From contig DDEQ01000016.1 of the NCBI GenBank assembly GCA_002336105.1, positions 68,477-132,476 of the forward strand: 64,000 nucleotides of DNA, read 5' to 3'. Positions 1 to 9,126 of this stretch are shown piece by piece. The first letter of the stretch is position 1, and each line of letters opens with the position of its first letter. Position numbers and translations under genes: made by a program. Source of the stretch: Chthonomonas sp. UBA1950. GTDB lineage: Bacteria; Armatimonadota; Fimbriimonadia; Fimbriimonadales; Fimbriimonadaceae. The notes below the pieces were generated by a model that saw only the letters and a list, made by a program, of their open reading frames with translations, was not told where the DNA came from and searched no databases.

Positions 1-2
1 GA

Positions 3-1040
3 TTAATCCTCATTTCAGGAGAAGAGGAAATTCTTCGGAGGCGTGCGCTGGACACGGTGCTGACTACGGTTGGTGTGACAAAGGATGACTTCGAACTAGA
101 GACGTTCGATGCAGATTCTTCTTCTCCTACCGAGTGGATCGCATCGGTAGGGATCGCTCCTTTCATCGCCGAGCGCCGGACAGCCGTTGTTCGTCACTTG
201 CTTCGATGCGACCTTGAAAAGCTTAAGGGCGTTAACTTGTCATCGCTTCCAGAAACCGCACTCCTAATTCTTGTGGCTGATGAAGAGGGAGGAAGCGACG
301 ATAAAGTCCAAAAGGCGAAGAACGCTCGCAAAGCTTGGGAGAAGGCAGTTGATGCGGCCAAAGGTGCCGTCTTGTCTTATACTTTGGAGCCGAAGAAGGC
401 CAAGGAAAATCTCGCCAGTGAACTCGACTCCAAAGGTATTAAGCTCAGTGGCAAAGCTCTGGATCTGCTCGTCGATATGACGGGTGGAAGCCTTTCTCGT
501 GCTCTCGACGAAGCCGAAAAGCTCGCGCTGTACGGGGGAGATCTTGGTCAAATCCGAGAAAGTGATGTCAGGAATCTGGTGGTTCCTTCGCGCGAATGGA
601 ATGTATTCAAGCTCGTTGACTCCATCGTTAATGGCGAAGTCACCGAAGCTCTTCAGCAACTTCGAACACTCGTGGGAGCGGTTGCGAAGGCAGAAGACCA
701 GGCTTTTAGGAGCATCCTTCCGAATATTGGTCGCCAACTCCGATTACTTTGGCAAGCTCGAATCTTTATAGAAGCAAAATGTGCTCCTGGCGAGCCAACT
801 CGCGAGGTCGAAGCACTTTTGCCAGACAAGCCTAACATCACGAAAGAGCCACCCTACCGTCAAGCGCCGTTGATGAACGCGGCAAAACGTCTCGATTTCA
901 AGAGACTTAGAAAGGCACTTCAGATCGTTAGCGATACCGATGCACGCCTCAAAGGCGTCTTGTCCGACTCATTTAGTGCGGCAGATACACTAGAAAGAAT
1001 GGTGTTGCAGCTAAGCGAGACTCTTGGCACCAAACGATAA
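3..1040 (+). CDS. holA: DNA polymerase III subunit delta (5' partial)
   Basis: Clamp-loader delta subunit, which opens the sliding clamp during replication. The frame is already open at the left edge (it reads LILISGEEEILRRRAL before the first start-like codon, a GTG at 57), so the true start lies just outside the window. About 345 residues are visible and the family is usually 330-350 long, so little is missing. The GEEE motif after the first strand, the middle segment SLSRALDEAEKLALY and the C-terminal helical region with RQLRLLWQAR fit the family. The next gene follows 14 nt downstream on the same strand. Confidence 0.88.
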   Translation, partial: LILISGEEEILRRRALDTVLTTVGVTKDDFELETFDADSSSPTEWIASVGIAPFIAERRTAVVRHLLRCDLEKLKGVNLSSLPETALLILVADEEGGSDDKVQKAKNARKAWEKAVDAAKGAVLSYTLEPKKAKENLASELDSKGIKLSGKALDLLVDMTGGSLSRALDEAEKLALYGGDLGQIRESDVRNLVVPSREWNVFKLVDSIVNGEVTEALQQLRTLVGAVAKAEDQAFRSILPNIGRQLRLLWQARIFIEAKCAPGEPTREVEALLPDKPNITKEPPYRQAPLMNAAKRLDFKRLRKALQIVSDTDARLKGVLSDSFSAADTLERMVLQLSETLGTKR

Positions 1041-1042
1041 GA

Positions 1043-1048
1043 TATAAC
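1043..1048 (+). promoter_or_regulatory. -10-like box TATAAC, 6 nt before a start codon
   Basis: TATAAC ends exactly 6 nt before the ATG at 1055 and there is no Shine-Dalgarno. This spacing recurs across the window and suggests a leaderless transcript starting at or near the ATG. The last base departs from the TANNNT consensus. Confidence 0.45.
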
Positions 1049-1054
1049 CATAAC

Positions 1055-2536
1055 ATGTCCATTCTTTCCGTCCGAAATATCGGCAAGCGTTTTCCCGGCG
1101 TCGTCGCCCTCGATAACGTCTCCGTTGATTTCGAGAAAGGTGAATGCCATGCGCTGATGGGTGAGAATGGCGCAGGTAAATCTACCTTGGGCAAAATCAT
1201 CGCTGGAATCTATCATCAAGATGGCGGTGAGATCCTTCTTAACGGGGAACAAGTTCACTTTAGCGGTCCCCAAGCTGCCGTCAAGGCAGGAATTGGCATG
1301 GTCCATCAAGAACTGCTCTTTGCCGAAAACATGACCGTTGCCGAAAACCTCTGCTTGGGTGATCTTCCAACGAAAGGTTTGTGGCTCGATGAACGCGCAA
1401 TGCTAGAGCGTGCGTCGAAATATCTCGCAGCAATCGGCTCCAACATCGATCCGCGCCAAAGATTGGGCGATCTATCGGTAAGTAAACAACAGCTTGTTCA
1501 AATTGCCGCTGGCGTAGGACGAGGCGCCGATATCCTCATTTTTGACGAGCCAACGAGTAGCCTCTCGCGGCTTGAAGCAGACAAACTTCTGGAGCTCATC
1601 CGTTACCTCAAACAGAAAGGCGTAACCTGCATCTACGTTTCGCACCGCCTTGAAGAAATCTTGTATATCTGCGACCGAGTCACGGTGCTACGAGATGGCA
1701 AATTCGTCAACACCGTGCCAGTAGCCAACCTAAAGCGAGACGAACTGGTCCGAATGATGATCGGCCGATCGGTTGACGAAAGAGTCGCAGCCAGCACGGA
1801 GCTGAAAGTTGGGGAGACATTGCTAAGTGTTGACCACCTTTCAAGCCCAAATAAATTTACTGACATCTGTTTCGACATCAAGTCTGGTGAGATCGTTGGT
1901 CTCGCTGGGCTTGTTGGCGCGGGTCGAACTGAGGTCGCAGAAGCGATTTTCGGTTTGGACAATATGACTTCAGGTTCAGTCAAAGTAGACGGTGAAGAAC
2001 TCGGATTCAAAGGTCCGACCAAAGCAATGGAACACGGTTTAGGCCTTATTCCGGAAGACCGTAAACGGCACGGCCTCGTGCTGATGATGTCAGCAAAAGA
2101 GAATGTCTCGTTGCCCACCCTGGACGCCGTAGCCACGGCTGGTTGGATTCATGAACAGCAGGAGCGATCCGTCGCTCAAGTCTATTTCGATCAGATGAAA
2201 GTGAAGGCACCTAGCCTGGACGCTTCATCGCTCGGGCTTTCTGGTGGAAATCAGCAAAAGCTTGTGTTAGCAAAGTGGCTTGCAGCGAACTGCCGAGTGC
2301 TTCTCATTGATGAACCCACTCGCGGCGTGGACGTAGGTGCGAAGGCTGAAATTCATTCACTCATCCACGATTTGGCTGCAGAAGGAAAAGGTGTGCTTCT
2401 CATTTCAAGCGAGTTGCCAGAGCTACTCGCTCTCGCTACCCGAATCATTGTCATGCGAGACGGCAACATCGTGGGCGAGCTTCCGGCAAACTCTGGCGAA
2501 GAAGCCGTCATGCGACTCATGGCCGGCGTTAAGTAG
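1055..2536 (+). CDS. sugar-type ABC transporter ATP-binding protein (RbsA/MglA-like)
   Basis: Tandem-ATPase subunit of a carbohydrate ABC importer (CUT2 type), 493 aa, the usual length. The first half has Walker A GENGAGKST, a weak signature LSVSKQQ and Walker B ILIFDEPTSS. The second half has a degenerate P-loop GLVGAGRTE, the signature LSGGNQQK and Walker B VLLIDEPTRGVD. This asymmetry is normal for the family. No permease or binding-protein gene lies in the window, so it is an orphan here and substrate cannot be assigned (ribose, galactose, xylose or nucleoside are options). Its 3' end overlaps the convergent uvrA N-half by 8 nt. Confidence 0.88.
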   Translation: MSILSVRNIGKRFPGVVALDNVSVDFEKGECHALMGENGAGKSTLGKIIAGIYHQDGGEILLNGEQVHFSGPQAAVKAGIGMVHQELLFAENMTVAENLCLGDLPTKGLWLDERAMLERASKYLAAIGSNIDPRQRLGDLSVSKQQLVQIAAGVGRGADILIFDEPTSSLSRLEADKLLELIRYLKQKGVTCIYVSHRLEEILYICDRVTVLRDGKFVNTVPVANLKRDELVRMMIGRSVDERVAASTELKVGETLLSVDHLSSPNKFTDICFDIKSGEIVGLAGLVGAGRTEVAEAIFGLDNMTSGSVKVDGEELGFKGPTKAMEHGLGLIPEDRKRHGLVLMMSAKENVSLPTLDAVATAGWIHEQQERSVAQVYFDQMKVKAPSLDASSLGLSGGNQQKLVLAKWLAANCRVLLIDEPTRGVDVGAKAEIHSLIHDLAAEGKGVLLISSELPELLALATRIIVMRDGNIVGELPANSGEEAVMRLMAGVK

Positions 2537-4535
2537 CCTTAACGGTCTTGACTCGCGGCTTGGATTTCTTCGGCTTTCTCACACGAGCAGGTTGTTCTCC
2601 GGCTTCAGGCCTGGGAACAGCCGCTCTTGGCTTTCGTCTTTGTTTTGGAATCTCGATTTGCCGCCGACCCGAAAGATACTCAGCAGTCGTCGAGTTAGAT
2701 CTGAGAAACTCATCCACAGTTCCTTGAGCGACTATATGACCGCCGTGCTCACCGGCACCGGGGCCAAGCTCGATCAGCCAATCTGCTTCCAGCATCGTTT
2801 CTTCATCGTGCTCCACGACGAGTACCGTGTTCCCCAGATCTCTTAGCTTGGTTAGGGTTTGAATCAACTTTCGGTTATCACGCTGGTGGAGTCCAATCGA
2901 AGGTTCATCCAAGACATAGAGGCACCCCATTAACCCCGACCCAATCTGTGTAGCCAATCGAATTCGTTGTGCCTCTCCACCTGCAAGAGTTCGCGCATTT
3001 CGATCTAGTGTCAGATACCCTAAGCCAACATCCTTTAAGAAGCTCAATCTTTCGACAACCTCCTTCACGGCTCGGTGCCCGATTGTAAGTTGTCGCTGGG
3101 TCAATCGAGACGCAAGTGTGGAGAAGAATTCGAGTGCATCATCGATGGCTAATGCCGCGACCTCAGACATGTCTTTATCACCGACTTTGACGCAGAGCGT
3201 CTCTGGCTTCAAGCGCTTTCCGTTACAGGTCGGACACGGCTTTGTCGACATGTATTGCTCAAGATCGCCTTTCACCCATTCACTTTCGGTTTCATCGTAT
3301 CTCTTCTTAAGATGCGCGAGGACACCGTTCCACTGGCTCTGAAACTTCCTTTCGCCACGGCTATATTTCATGACCACTGTGATAGGGTCTTTGAGGCCAT
3401 ACCAAACCGCTTTCAGACCTTCCTCGGGAATTTGGTTCAGCGGCTTACTTGCGTCAAATCCTTTCTCGCGACCGACCGCATCGAGCATTTCCGGCCACCA
3501 GTCTTTCACCTCGCCGGATTTATACATAAATGGCAGGATTGCCCCATCCCTCAGCGGCTTCGTTTGATCTGGTGCGATGAGGTCTGGGTCAAACTCAGTT
3601 TTCGTTCCCAAACCAGTGCAGTCAGGACAAGCCCCGTAAGGCGTGTTGAAGGAGAATAGTCGCGGCTCAAGTTCTGGGAGCGAAAAACCGCAAACCGGGC
3701 AAGAGTACGATTCACTAAAAAGAAGGTCGAATGTTTTGGATCTAGAATGCTGATCTGCGGCTAGCTGCAGAACTTTATCCGGAACATCGACCCCAGCAGG
3801 GAAGTCTAGTGATAGACTCACCAACCCGTTACCAAGCTTCAGAGCTGCTTCGATTGAGTCTGTTAGTCGACGTTCAATGCCCGATTTGATCACGATTCGA
3901 TCAACAATGACTTCGATCGTGTGCTGTTTATAGCGATCCATCGGAATGTCATCTGTGACTTCGTAAATCTGACCATCTACTCGTACTCGAACATAGCCTG
4001 CTTTGTTGATGTCCTGAAGAACGCTTTTGTATTCTCCCTTGCGTCCGCGAACTACCGGTGCAAGCACCTGCAGACGGGTACCTTCGGGCAGAGTTTGAGC
4101 TACATCGACGATCTGATCTGTACTTTGACGTTCGATGGGGCCGTGACCGTTGACACAGTAAGGTATTCCCGCTCGGGCGAACAGAATTCGAAGATAGTCG
4201 TAAATCTCTGTGACCGTCCCCACTGTCGAACGCGGGTTCTTCGAAGCCGATTTTTGATCAATAGAAACCGCCGGTGAAAGCCCGTCGATGTGATCCACAT
4301 CTGGCTTATCCATTTGCCCTAAGAATTGCCGCGCATATGCGCTGAGGCTCTCAACATAACGTCGCTGTCCCTCGGCGTAGATCGTGTCAAACGCGAGCGA
4401 GGACTTACCTGAGCCCGAAAGACCGGTGATGACAACAAGTTTGTCGCGAGGTATTTCAACCGATATATTTTTTAGGTTGTTTTCGCGTGCGCCAACAACG
4501 ACAATCCGGTCATGAAGAGCCGCCGATTTCTTCAT
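2529..4535 (-). CDS. uvrA: excinuclease ABC subunit A, N-terminal half (split UvrA, ATPase domain I)
   Basis: UvrA recognises DNA damage and loads UvrB in nucleotide excision repair. This 668-aa protein carries only the first ATPase module: Walker A GLSGSGKSS at residues 38-46, UvrB-binding/insertion region, zinc cysteines CPVC (279-282) and CPDC (303-306), CPTC (434-437), signature LAGGEAQ (517-523) and Walker B LYVLDEPS (539-546). Full UvrA is about 940 aa. The protein stops at the inter-domain linker (LSGRRQIEIP near 621) and continues into a Lys/Pro/Arg-rich tail of about 45 residues. The missing second module is encoded separately at 60403-61425. The frame is intact, so this looks like gene fission rather than decay. 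Confidence 0.93.
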   Translation of the reverse strand: MKKSAALHDRIVVVGARENNLKNISVEIPRDKLVVITGLSGSGKSSLAFDTIYAEGQRRYVESLSAYARQFLGQMDKPDVDHIDGLSPAVSIDQKSASKNPRSTVGTVTEIYDYLRILFARAGIPYCVNGHGPIERQSTDQIVDVAQTLPEGTRLQVLAPVVRGRKGEYKSVLQDINKAGYVRVRVDGQIYEVTDDIPMDRYKQHTIEVIVDRIVIKSGIERRLTDSIEAALKLGNGLVSLSLDFPAGVDVPDKVLQLAADQHSRSKTFDLLFSESYSCPVCGFSLPELEPRLFSFNTPYGACPDCTGLGTKTEFDPDLIAPDQTKPLRDGAILPFMYKSGEVKDWWPEMLDAVGREKGFDASKPLNQIPEEGLKAVWYGLKDPITVVMKYSRGERKFQSQWNGVLAHLKKRYDETESEWVKGDLEQYMSTKPCPTCNGKRLKPETLCVKVGDKDMSEVAALAIDDALEFFSTLASRLTQRQLTIGHRAVKEVVERLSFLKDVGLGYLTLDRNARTLAGGEAQRIRLATQIGSGLMGCLYVLDEPSIGLHQRDNRKLIQTLTKLRDLGNTVLVVEHDEETMLEADWLIELGPGAGEHGGHIVAQGTVDEFLRSNSTTAEYLSGRRQIEIPKQRRKPRAAVPRPEAGEQPARVRKPKKSKPRVKTVKAT

Positions 4536-4683
4536 CGTTTGGCCATGATACCAAATAAGTAGACGTTAGGATACATATTCGGATCTATTGAGCCTACTTT
4601 CGCCTCGAATCTGGTTAAAATTCAAGTCGTTTTTACGATTCATCGGATAACGAACAACCTTCTTCGCGCCGAAAATTTTCATC

Positions 4684-5910
4684 ATGGCGGTAACAAATTT
4701 AGAGCCACAAAGCTATCACGCCTTCATGGCTCGACAACCCATCCTTGATCGGTCACTGAAACTGATCGGATACGAATTGCTGTACCGCGCAGGTGGGACT
4801 GGCCTCGGCACCGAAGTCGATGGCCCCAAGGCGGTGAGTGCCCTCGCGAATGCTCTAGTCGAACTTGGACTTGATTCACTGGTCTCATCAAAAAAAGCGT
4901 TTATCAACATCCCAGTCGAACTGATCAACGATGAACTGCTTGGCCTGTTTCCCAAAAACGGTGTGGTGCTCGAGATCCTTGAAACCGTCCCATACACAAA
5001 AGAGTCTGCTGATGTTGTTGACGGCCTCCGACGACGAGGATATGAGTTTGCCGTAGACGACTACATAGGTGAGGTTGCCCAAGATCCATGGATGAACCAC
5101 GCCAACATTGTCAAAGTCGATCTTATGGGTGTTCCAGAGAGCCAGCTTCCCGAGATCGTCAGAAAGGCAAAGGGGACAAACCGCAAAACGCTCGCCGAGA
5201 AGGTAGAGACTCAGGAACAATTCACGCTTTGTAAAGCGTTAGGTTTTGACTACTTCCAAGGGTATTTCTTCGCAAAACCTCTGCTCATGGGCCGAAAATC
5301 GTTGCCACCCGACCGCATGCAGATGATGCGGCTTCTATCGCAGCTAAATGACCCGAACGCATCCATACGACAAATTGAGGAATTAGTTGAGTCTAATGTG
5401 ACCCTCGCTTTCAGAGCATTGCGATTAATCAATTCGGCTCAGATGGGAATCGGACATACAGTTAGTTCGATTCGAGAGGCGCTGATGCTCCTTGGGCTAC
5501 AGAAGGTTGCAGCTTTGGCGAGTTTGGTTATCATGTCGGACATGCCGGAACACAAGTCTGAGCTAACAACGACCGCAATGGTTCGCGCAAAGACGTGTGA
5601 ACTCCTTGCAAAAACGGATCGAACGGTTAATCAAGAAAAGTGTTATGCAATCGGGTTATTGTCGGTCCTAGACGCCATGACGGACACACCGATGGAAGAA
5701 ATTGTTCAACAGTTGCCGCTCACCGATGACGTGAAGGATGCTCTGACAGGAGCCAAGGACTCAGGAGAAGCCAACTTCCTGAGAGCTGTGAGAGCATACG
5801 AACTCGGACAATGGGACCTTGCGTCCGGTTTTGTCTCATCATTGGAAGTAATTGCATCAGCGTACAGTAGCGCGCTGACTTGGTGTCATACACAGAGAAC
5901 ATATGCCTAA
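4684..5910 (+). CDS. EAL and HDOD domain signalling protein (YuxH-like)
   Basis: 408 aa. The N-terminal half is an EAL-type c-di-GMP domain starting FMARQPILDRSLKLIGYELL, with INIP, LEILE, VDDY, VKVD and GFDYFQGYFF, so most metal and catalytic positions appear kept although the motifs are of the YuxH type rather than classic EAL. The C-terminal half (from about residue 205) resembles HDOD (SIRQIEELVESNVTLAFRALRLINS). Proteins of this architecture often act in c-di-GMP regulation of motility or surface life; whether it hydrolyses or only binds c-di-GMP is open. Standalone gene with 147 nt upstream; no clear Shine-Dalgarno. Confidence 0.85.
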   Translation: MAVTNLEPQSYHAFMARQPILDRSLKLIGYELLYRAGGTGLGTEVDGPKAVSALANALVELGLDSLVSSKKAFINIPVELINDELLGLFPKNGVVLEILETVPYTKESADVVDGLRRRGYEFAVDDYIGEVAQDPWMNHANIVKVDLMGVPESQLPEIVRKAKGTNRKTLAEKVETQEQFTLCKALGFDYFQGYFFAKPLLMGRKSLPPDRMQMMRLLSQLNDPNASIRQIEELVESNVTLAFRALRLINSAQMGIGHTVSSIREALMLLGLQKVAALASLVIMSDMPEHKSELTTTAMVRAKTCELLAKTDRTVNQEKCYAIGLLSVLDAMTDTPMEEIVQQLPLTDDVKDALTGAKDSGEANFLRAVRAYELGQWDLASGFVSSLEVIASAYSSALTWCHTQRTYA

Positions 5911-5928
5911 ATCGTCGAATGATTTCTG

Positions 5929-5934
5929 TAACAT
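5929..5934 (+). promoter_or_regulatory. -10-like box TAACAT, 6 nt before ATG
   Basis: TAACAT ends 6 nt before the ATG at 5941; no ribosome-binding site is present. Fits the leaderless pattern seen repeatedly in the window. Confidence 0.5.
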
Positions 5935-5940
5935 GAGATC

Positions 5941-6855
5941 ATGAAACCCAAAGAGCGCGCCGTGGCTGCTCTTGAACTGCGAGCGCCTGACGACATCGTC
6001 CCGACCTTCGAGTTGGAGTTCCAACTGATGGAAGAGTTCTTCGGGAAGGACTTTATTTCGTACGAGGGTCTTTCCGGTGACGAACGCGACCGGGCTATCG
6101 GCTACAATGCCGACCTCTGGGTGGAAATGGCGATGCGCCTCGACTATTCTATTATTCGCACCTTTGATATTGAGGCGATCAAGAGATTAACGAAGATCGG
6201 TGCAGGCGACGAGTTCCTTCTTTGTGGCGAAGCTGATGGGACGATGTCGATCCCAGATGGCGAGACAATGACCGACCTCGCGACTGAGTTGATTGAGACG
6301 CCGGAAGTCGTTCATGAAAGGCTTAAACGTGACGCAGAATGGGCCAAAGAATGGGGCAAGAAGCTGGTGGACGCTGGGGCAGGAATGCTCACGATGTGTT
6401 CAGACTACTGCTTTAATCGCGGTCCTTTTTTATCTCCGAGCATGTTTCGCGAGTTTGTTACCCCTTACTTATCGGATGTCATCGCTTCGCACCGGCAAGC
6501 AGGCGCATACGTCGTAAAGCACACCGACGGGAATATCATGCCGATCCTTGACCAAATCGTGGAGTGCAATCCTCATGGACTTCATTCTCTCGACCCACAG
6601 GGAGGAGTCGATATCGCCGAGGTGAAGCTTATGTACGGCAACCGATTGTGCTTATGCGGCAATGTGAACTGCGGCCTTCTTCAGACTGGAACCGATGACG
6701 AGGTCAAAGCGAGCGCGCTCTACTCCCTTCATCACGGTATGCCCGGCGGCGGCTTCATCTACTGCACAAGCAATGTAGCGTTCAAAGGGATGGCCCCCGA
6801 ACGCTACCAGATGGTTCTTGATATCAGGAACACATACGGCCGATACGACCGTTAG
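5941..6855 (+). CDS. uroporphyrinogen decarboxylase (URO-D) family protein
   Basis: 304-aa TIM-barrel protein of the URO-D superfamily, which includes HemE and the corrinoid methyltransferases MtaA/CmuA. Recognised from the N-terminal MKPKERAVAALELRAPDDIVPTFE-type opening (shown in part), the substrate-pocket segment VKHTDGNIMPILD, HSLDPQGGVDI and LCGNVNCGLL. It lacks the usual HemE N-terminal arginine pattern, so it is more likely a methyltransferase-like or uncharacterised member than the heme enzyme. Substrate unknown. Stop overlaps the convergent pheS stop by 4 nt. Confidence 0.75.
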   Translation: MKPKERAVAALELRAPDDIVPTFELEFQLMEEFFGKDFISYEGLSGDERDRAIGYNADLWVEMAMRLDYSIIRTFDIEAIKRLTKIGAGDEFLLCGEADGTMSIPDGETMTDLATELIETPEVVHERLKRDAEWAKEWGKKLVDAGAGMLTMCSDYCFNRGPFLSPSMFREFVTPYLSDVIASHRQAGAYVVKHTDGNIMPILDQIVECNPHGLHSLDPQGGVDIAEVKLMYGNRLCLCGNVNCGLLQTGTDDEVKASALYSLHHGMPGGGFIYCTSNVAFKGMAPERYQMVLDIRNTYGRYDR

Positions 6856-7892
6856 CCCAGGTCAGGCTCGTGTCGGAACTGCTGCAAGAAACGAAGATCG
6901 TTTTCTAAGAAATAGCGTAGGTCCGGCACCCCATAAGCCATCATCGGAATTCGCTCAACACCAAGACCAAAGGCGAATCCGGTGTACTTCTTCGTATCGA
7001 TTCCGTGTGCCTCCAGGATGTTTGGATGAATGAGACCAGCGCCGCCAAGCTCAACCCAAGCACCGCCTTTCAGCTTTGGAGTCGAAATCGCGTAATCAAC
7101 GCCTGGTTCAACGAACGGGAAAAAGTCGGGACGAAACCTAATGTTGACCTCGGGGCCGAACATTGCGCGTGCGAATGCACCTAATGTGCCCTTAAGGTGC
7201 GCCATCGAAACCCCTTCATCCACCATGAAGCAGTCCACCTGATGAAAGGTGTGATTGTGCGTGCTATCGACCGCCTCGTTGCGATAGGTTCTGCCTACGG
7301 TAAAGCAACGGAGTGGTGGCTTTCGAGTTTGGAAAACTCGACCCTGAAGCGCAGTGCATTGAGTTCGAAGAAGATGATCGTCATCAATGTAGAACGTGTC
7401 CTGGTCATCCATGGCAGGGTGATCAGGCGGGTAATTTAGAGCGTCAAAATTGTATTTGAAATCTTCAAGTTCTGGGCCTTCAAGATACTCAAATCCTAAC
7501 GACCCGAGAATACGCTTAATCTTGTTCGTGGTCTGTTGGAGGATGTGCTCGTACCCGACTCTTGGACGTCGGCCAGGCATCGTTATGTCGATGCTCTCCT
7601 CTGCAAACTGGATCGCGAGTTCTTCGTCTTTCAAAGAGGCAGAGCGAGCTTCGATGGCCGCAGCAATTTCTGCTTTCGAATCGTTGACGATCTTTCCGAA
7701 GGCTTTCTTCTCTTCGGGATCCTTCATCTGACCGAGAAGCTTCATCAGGCCAGAAACAGAACCATTCTTGCCGATAAACTTCGCCTCTACTTCTTTTAGG
7801 GCAGCAGTCGAAGTTGCAGCGGCAACCTCGCTGAGCGCGTCTAGGCGCAGATTATCGACGTTTTCGTGAACCACACACAGAGTTTGGCGCAC
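6852..7892 (-). CDS. pheS: phenylalanine--tRNA ligase alpha subunit
   Basis: Catalytic alpha chain of the alpha2-beta2 enzyme that charges tRNA-Phe. 346 aa, typical length: N-terminal coiled-coil arm (about 1-95), then the class II core with motif 2 region GRTYRNEAVDSTHNHTFHQV and motif 3 GFAFGLGVERIPMM. The assigned start is a GTG; a slightly later start within the arm is possible. pheT does not follow: downstream is the convergent URO-D-like gene, so the two subunits are not in one operon here. Confidence 0.92.
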   Translation of the reverse strand: MRQTLCVVHENVDNLRLDALSEVAAATSTAALKEVEAKFIGKNGSVSGLMKLLGQMKDPEEKKAFGKIVNDSKAEIAAAIEARSASLKDEELAIQFAEESIDITMPGRRPRVGYEHILQQTTNKIKRILGSLGFEYLEGPELEDFKYNFDALNYPPDHPAMDDQDTFYIDDDHLLRTQCTALQGRVFQTRKPPLRCFTVGRTYRNEAVDSTHNHTFHQVDCFMVDEGVSMAHLKGTLGAFARAMFGPEVNIRFRPDFFPFVEPGVDYAISTPKLKGGAWVELGGAGLIHPNILEAHGIDTKKYTGFAFGLGVERIPMMAYGVPDLRYFLENDLRFLQQFRHEPDLG

Positions 7893-8034
7893 TTTGCGAC
7901 AGCCATGCTAGCCTAGGAACCGTTAGGGATCGAGACCCGTGCAGATTACCGGTTCTTTGACTTTCAAAACTGTCGATTCGAGATCTACCAGCCAACAATT
8001 CTAGTTGGTGCACAAGCACCTTGAGGGTAACGCG

Positions 8035-8643
8035 ATGTCTGAAGCAAAAGGTGGAGACGAAAAAGGCAAGAAAAAGGGCGGCAAGATGCCCATGATCCTA
8101 GCATTGGTTTTGGTGCTAGGTGGTGGCGGGTTCTTTATGATGAAGGGCAAAGGCGACAAGCATAAGCCGGAACCCAAAGTAGAGCTCGCTGCGAAGGAAA
8201 CTGAACTCGAAGAGTTCTTGACCAACATGGCGGACGGAACAACCTACGTGCGCACCAAAATGGCAGTCAGGTTGATCAAAGAGTTCAACGGCAAGCCATA
8301 CGAAGAAGCGGCATTTACGAGCAGTATCGGCGGCGTGCGCGACGCGATAAACGGCGTTCTGAGAACCACGAACCCGGCCGATATTCGCACGGCAGAAGGC
8401 TTGAAAAAGCTCAAACGGACCTTGGCTGCAGCCATGAACAAGATCCTCAGCGAAGAAGCCGCCACCGACGAAGAGTCAGATAAGGACAAGAAGAAGAAAA
8501 AGAAGAAGAAATCTGAAGAGTCATCTGAATCAAAGAAATCCAAGGATGAAGAAGATACTTCCGACGAGCCAGAGCATCCTGAATGGGATTCGGATACCGG
8601 CCCAGTGCTTCAGGTTTTCTTTACCAACATCGCCACGCAGTAG
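8035..8643 (+). CDS. FliL-like flagellar basal-body-associated protein
   Basis: 202 aa using the ATG at 8035, preceded by GAGGG; a TTG at 8005 would add ten residues but lacks support. Lys-rich cytoplasmic tail, one membrane helix (about 19-35, MILALVLVLGGGGFFMM), then a periplasmic FliL-type domain (LEEFLTNMADGTTYVRTKMAVRL ... VRDAINGVLR ... GLKKLKRTL, segments abbreviated). A low-complexity Lys/Glu/Ser linker (about 145-190) sits before the last strand VLQVFFTNIATQ, which resembles the FliL VYFTxFVxQ ending. FliL modulates the flagellar stator. No other flagellar gene is in the window. Confidence 0.72.
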   Translation: MSEAKGGDEKGKKKGGKMPMILALVLVLGGGGFFMMKGKGDKHKPEPKVELAAKETELEEFLTNMADGTTYVRTKMAVRLIKEFNGKPYEEAAFTSSIGGVRDAINGVLRTTNPADIRTAEGLKKLKRTLAAAMNKILSEEAATDEESDKDKKKKKKKKSEESSESKKSKDEEDTSDEPEHPEWDSDTGPVLQVFFTNIATQ

Positions 8644-8649
8644 CGCGCT

Positions 8650-9126
8650 TTAACCACCTTTATACGGGCCGAATATTTCGGGAGCAGAGTCATGACTGAC
8701 CTCCACCCAAGTATTCGGCCCGATGTTTTTTTGCAGACTCGCGCTGACCTTTGCCGATTTCACCATCTGGCCATCGATGATAAGCATGACCTTGTGGTCT
8801 TTTCTGACCGTGCCGACGCAGCGCGCTAACCTCGGTTTTGGCTTTGGAGGATTGGGTTGCGGAAGAGGTTTTTTCTCTTTTTCCTGAGGGTTCAAAGCCG
8901 CGTCCCAATTCAGATCCCCGAGCTTTGGCCCTGGCTCCTTCGGAGGCTCAGGCGGAGGAGATGCAGGCTGGCCAGGGCGACTGGTGAGGTGAAAGTGGTG
9001 GCAGATCGGACACAAATATGCCCGATAGCGAAACTCACAAAATGATTCCGCGGAAAAGGCGGTTTCAAATCGAGCCTTGCGTGCACAGGCTCGCTCGGCT
9101 GATTTGATAAACCGACCTTTTGCCAT
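8650..9126 (-). CDS. hypothetical protein with Cys pair and OB-fold-like C-terminus
   Basis: 158 aa, not recognised. N-terminus is basic with a likely zinc knuckle (YLCPICHHFHL, preceded by an upstream Cys), then a Pro-rich linker (about 54-100), then a short beta-rich end (CVGTVRKDHKVMLIIDGQMV ... WVEV) that resembles an OB fold or S1/IF1-like domain. Its ATG overlaps the alaS stop (TAATG), so translation is probably coupled to alaS. This context hints at an RNA-related role, which is inference. Confidence 0.6.
   Translation of the reverse strand: MAKGRFIKSAERACARKARFETAFSAESFCEFRYRAYLCPICHHFHLTSRPGQPASPPPEPPKEPGPKLGDLNWDAALNPQEKEKKPLPQPNPPKPKPRLARCVGTVRKDHKVMLIIDGQMVKSAKVSASLQKNIGPNTWVEVSHDSAPEIFGPYKGG

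Noticed and set aside
2529..4535. UvrA N-half as a frameshifted or truncated pseudogene
   Set aside because: No UvrA module II remains immediately downstream; the next sequence is the 3' end of another gene, and the second module is intact elsewhere.
8460..8570. Lys/Glu repeat in the fliL-like gene as a frameshift product
   Set aside because: The frame stays open and the FliL-type final strand follows it, so the linker is genuine.
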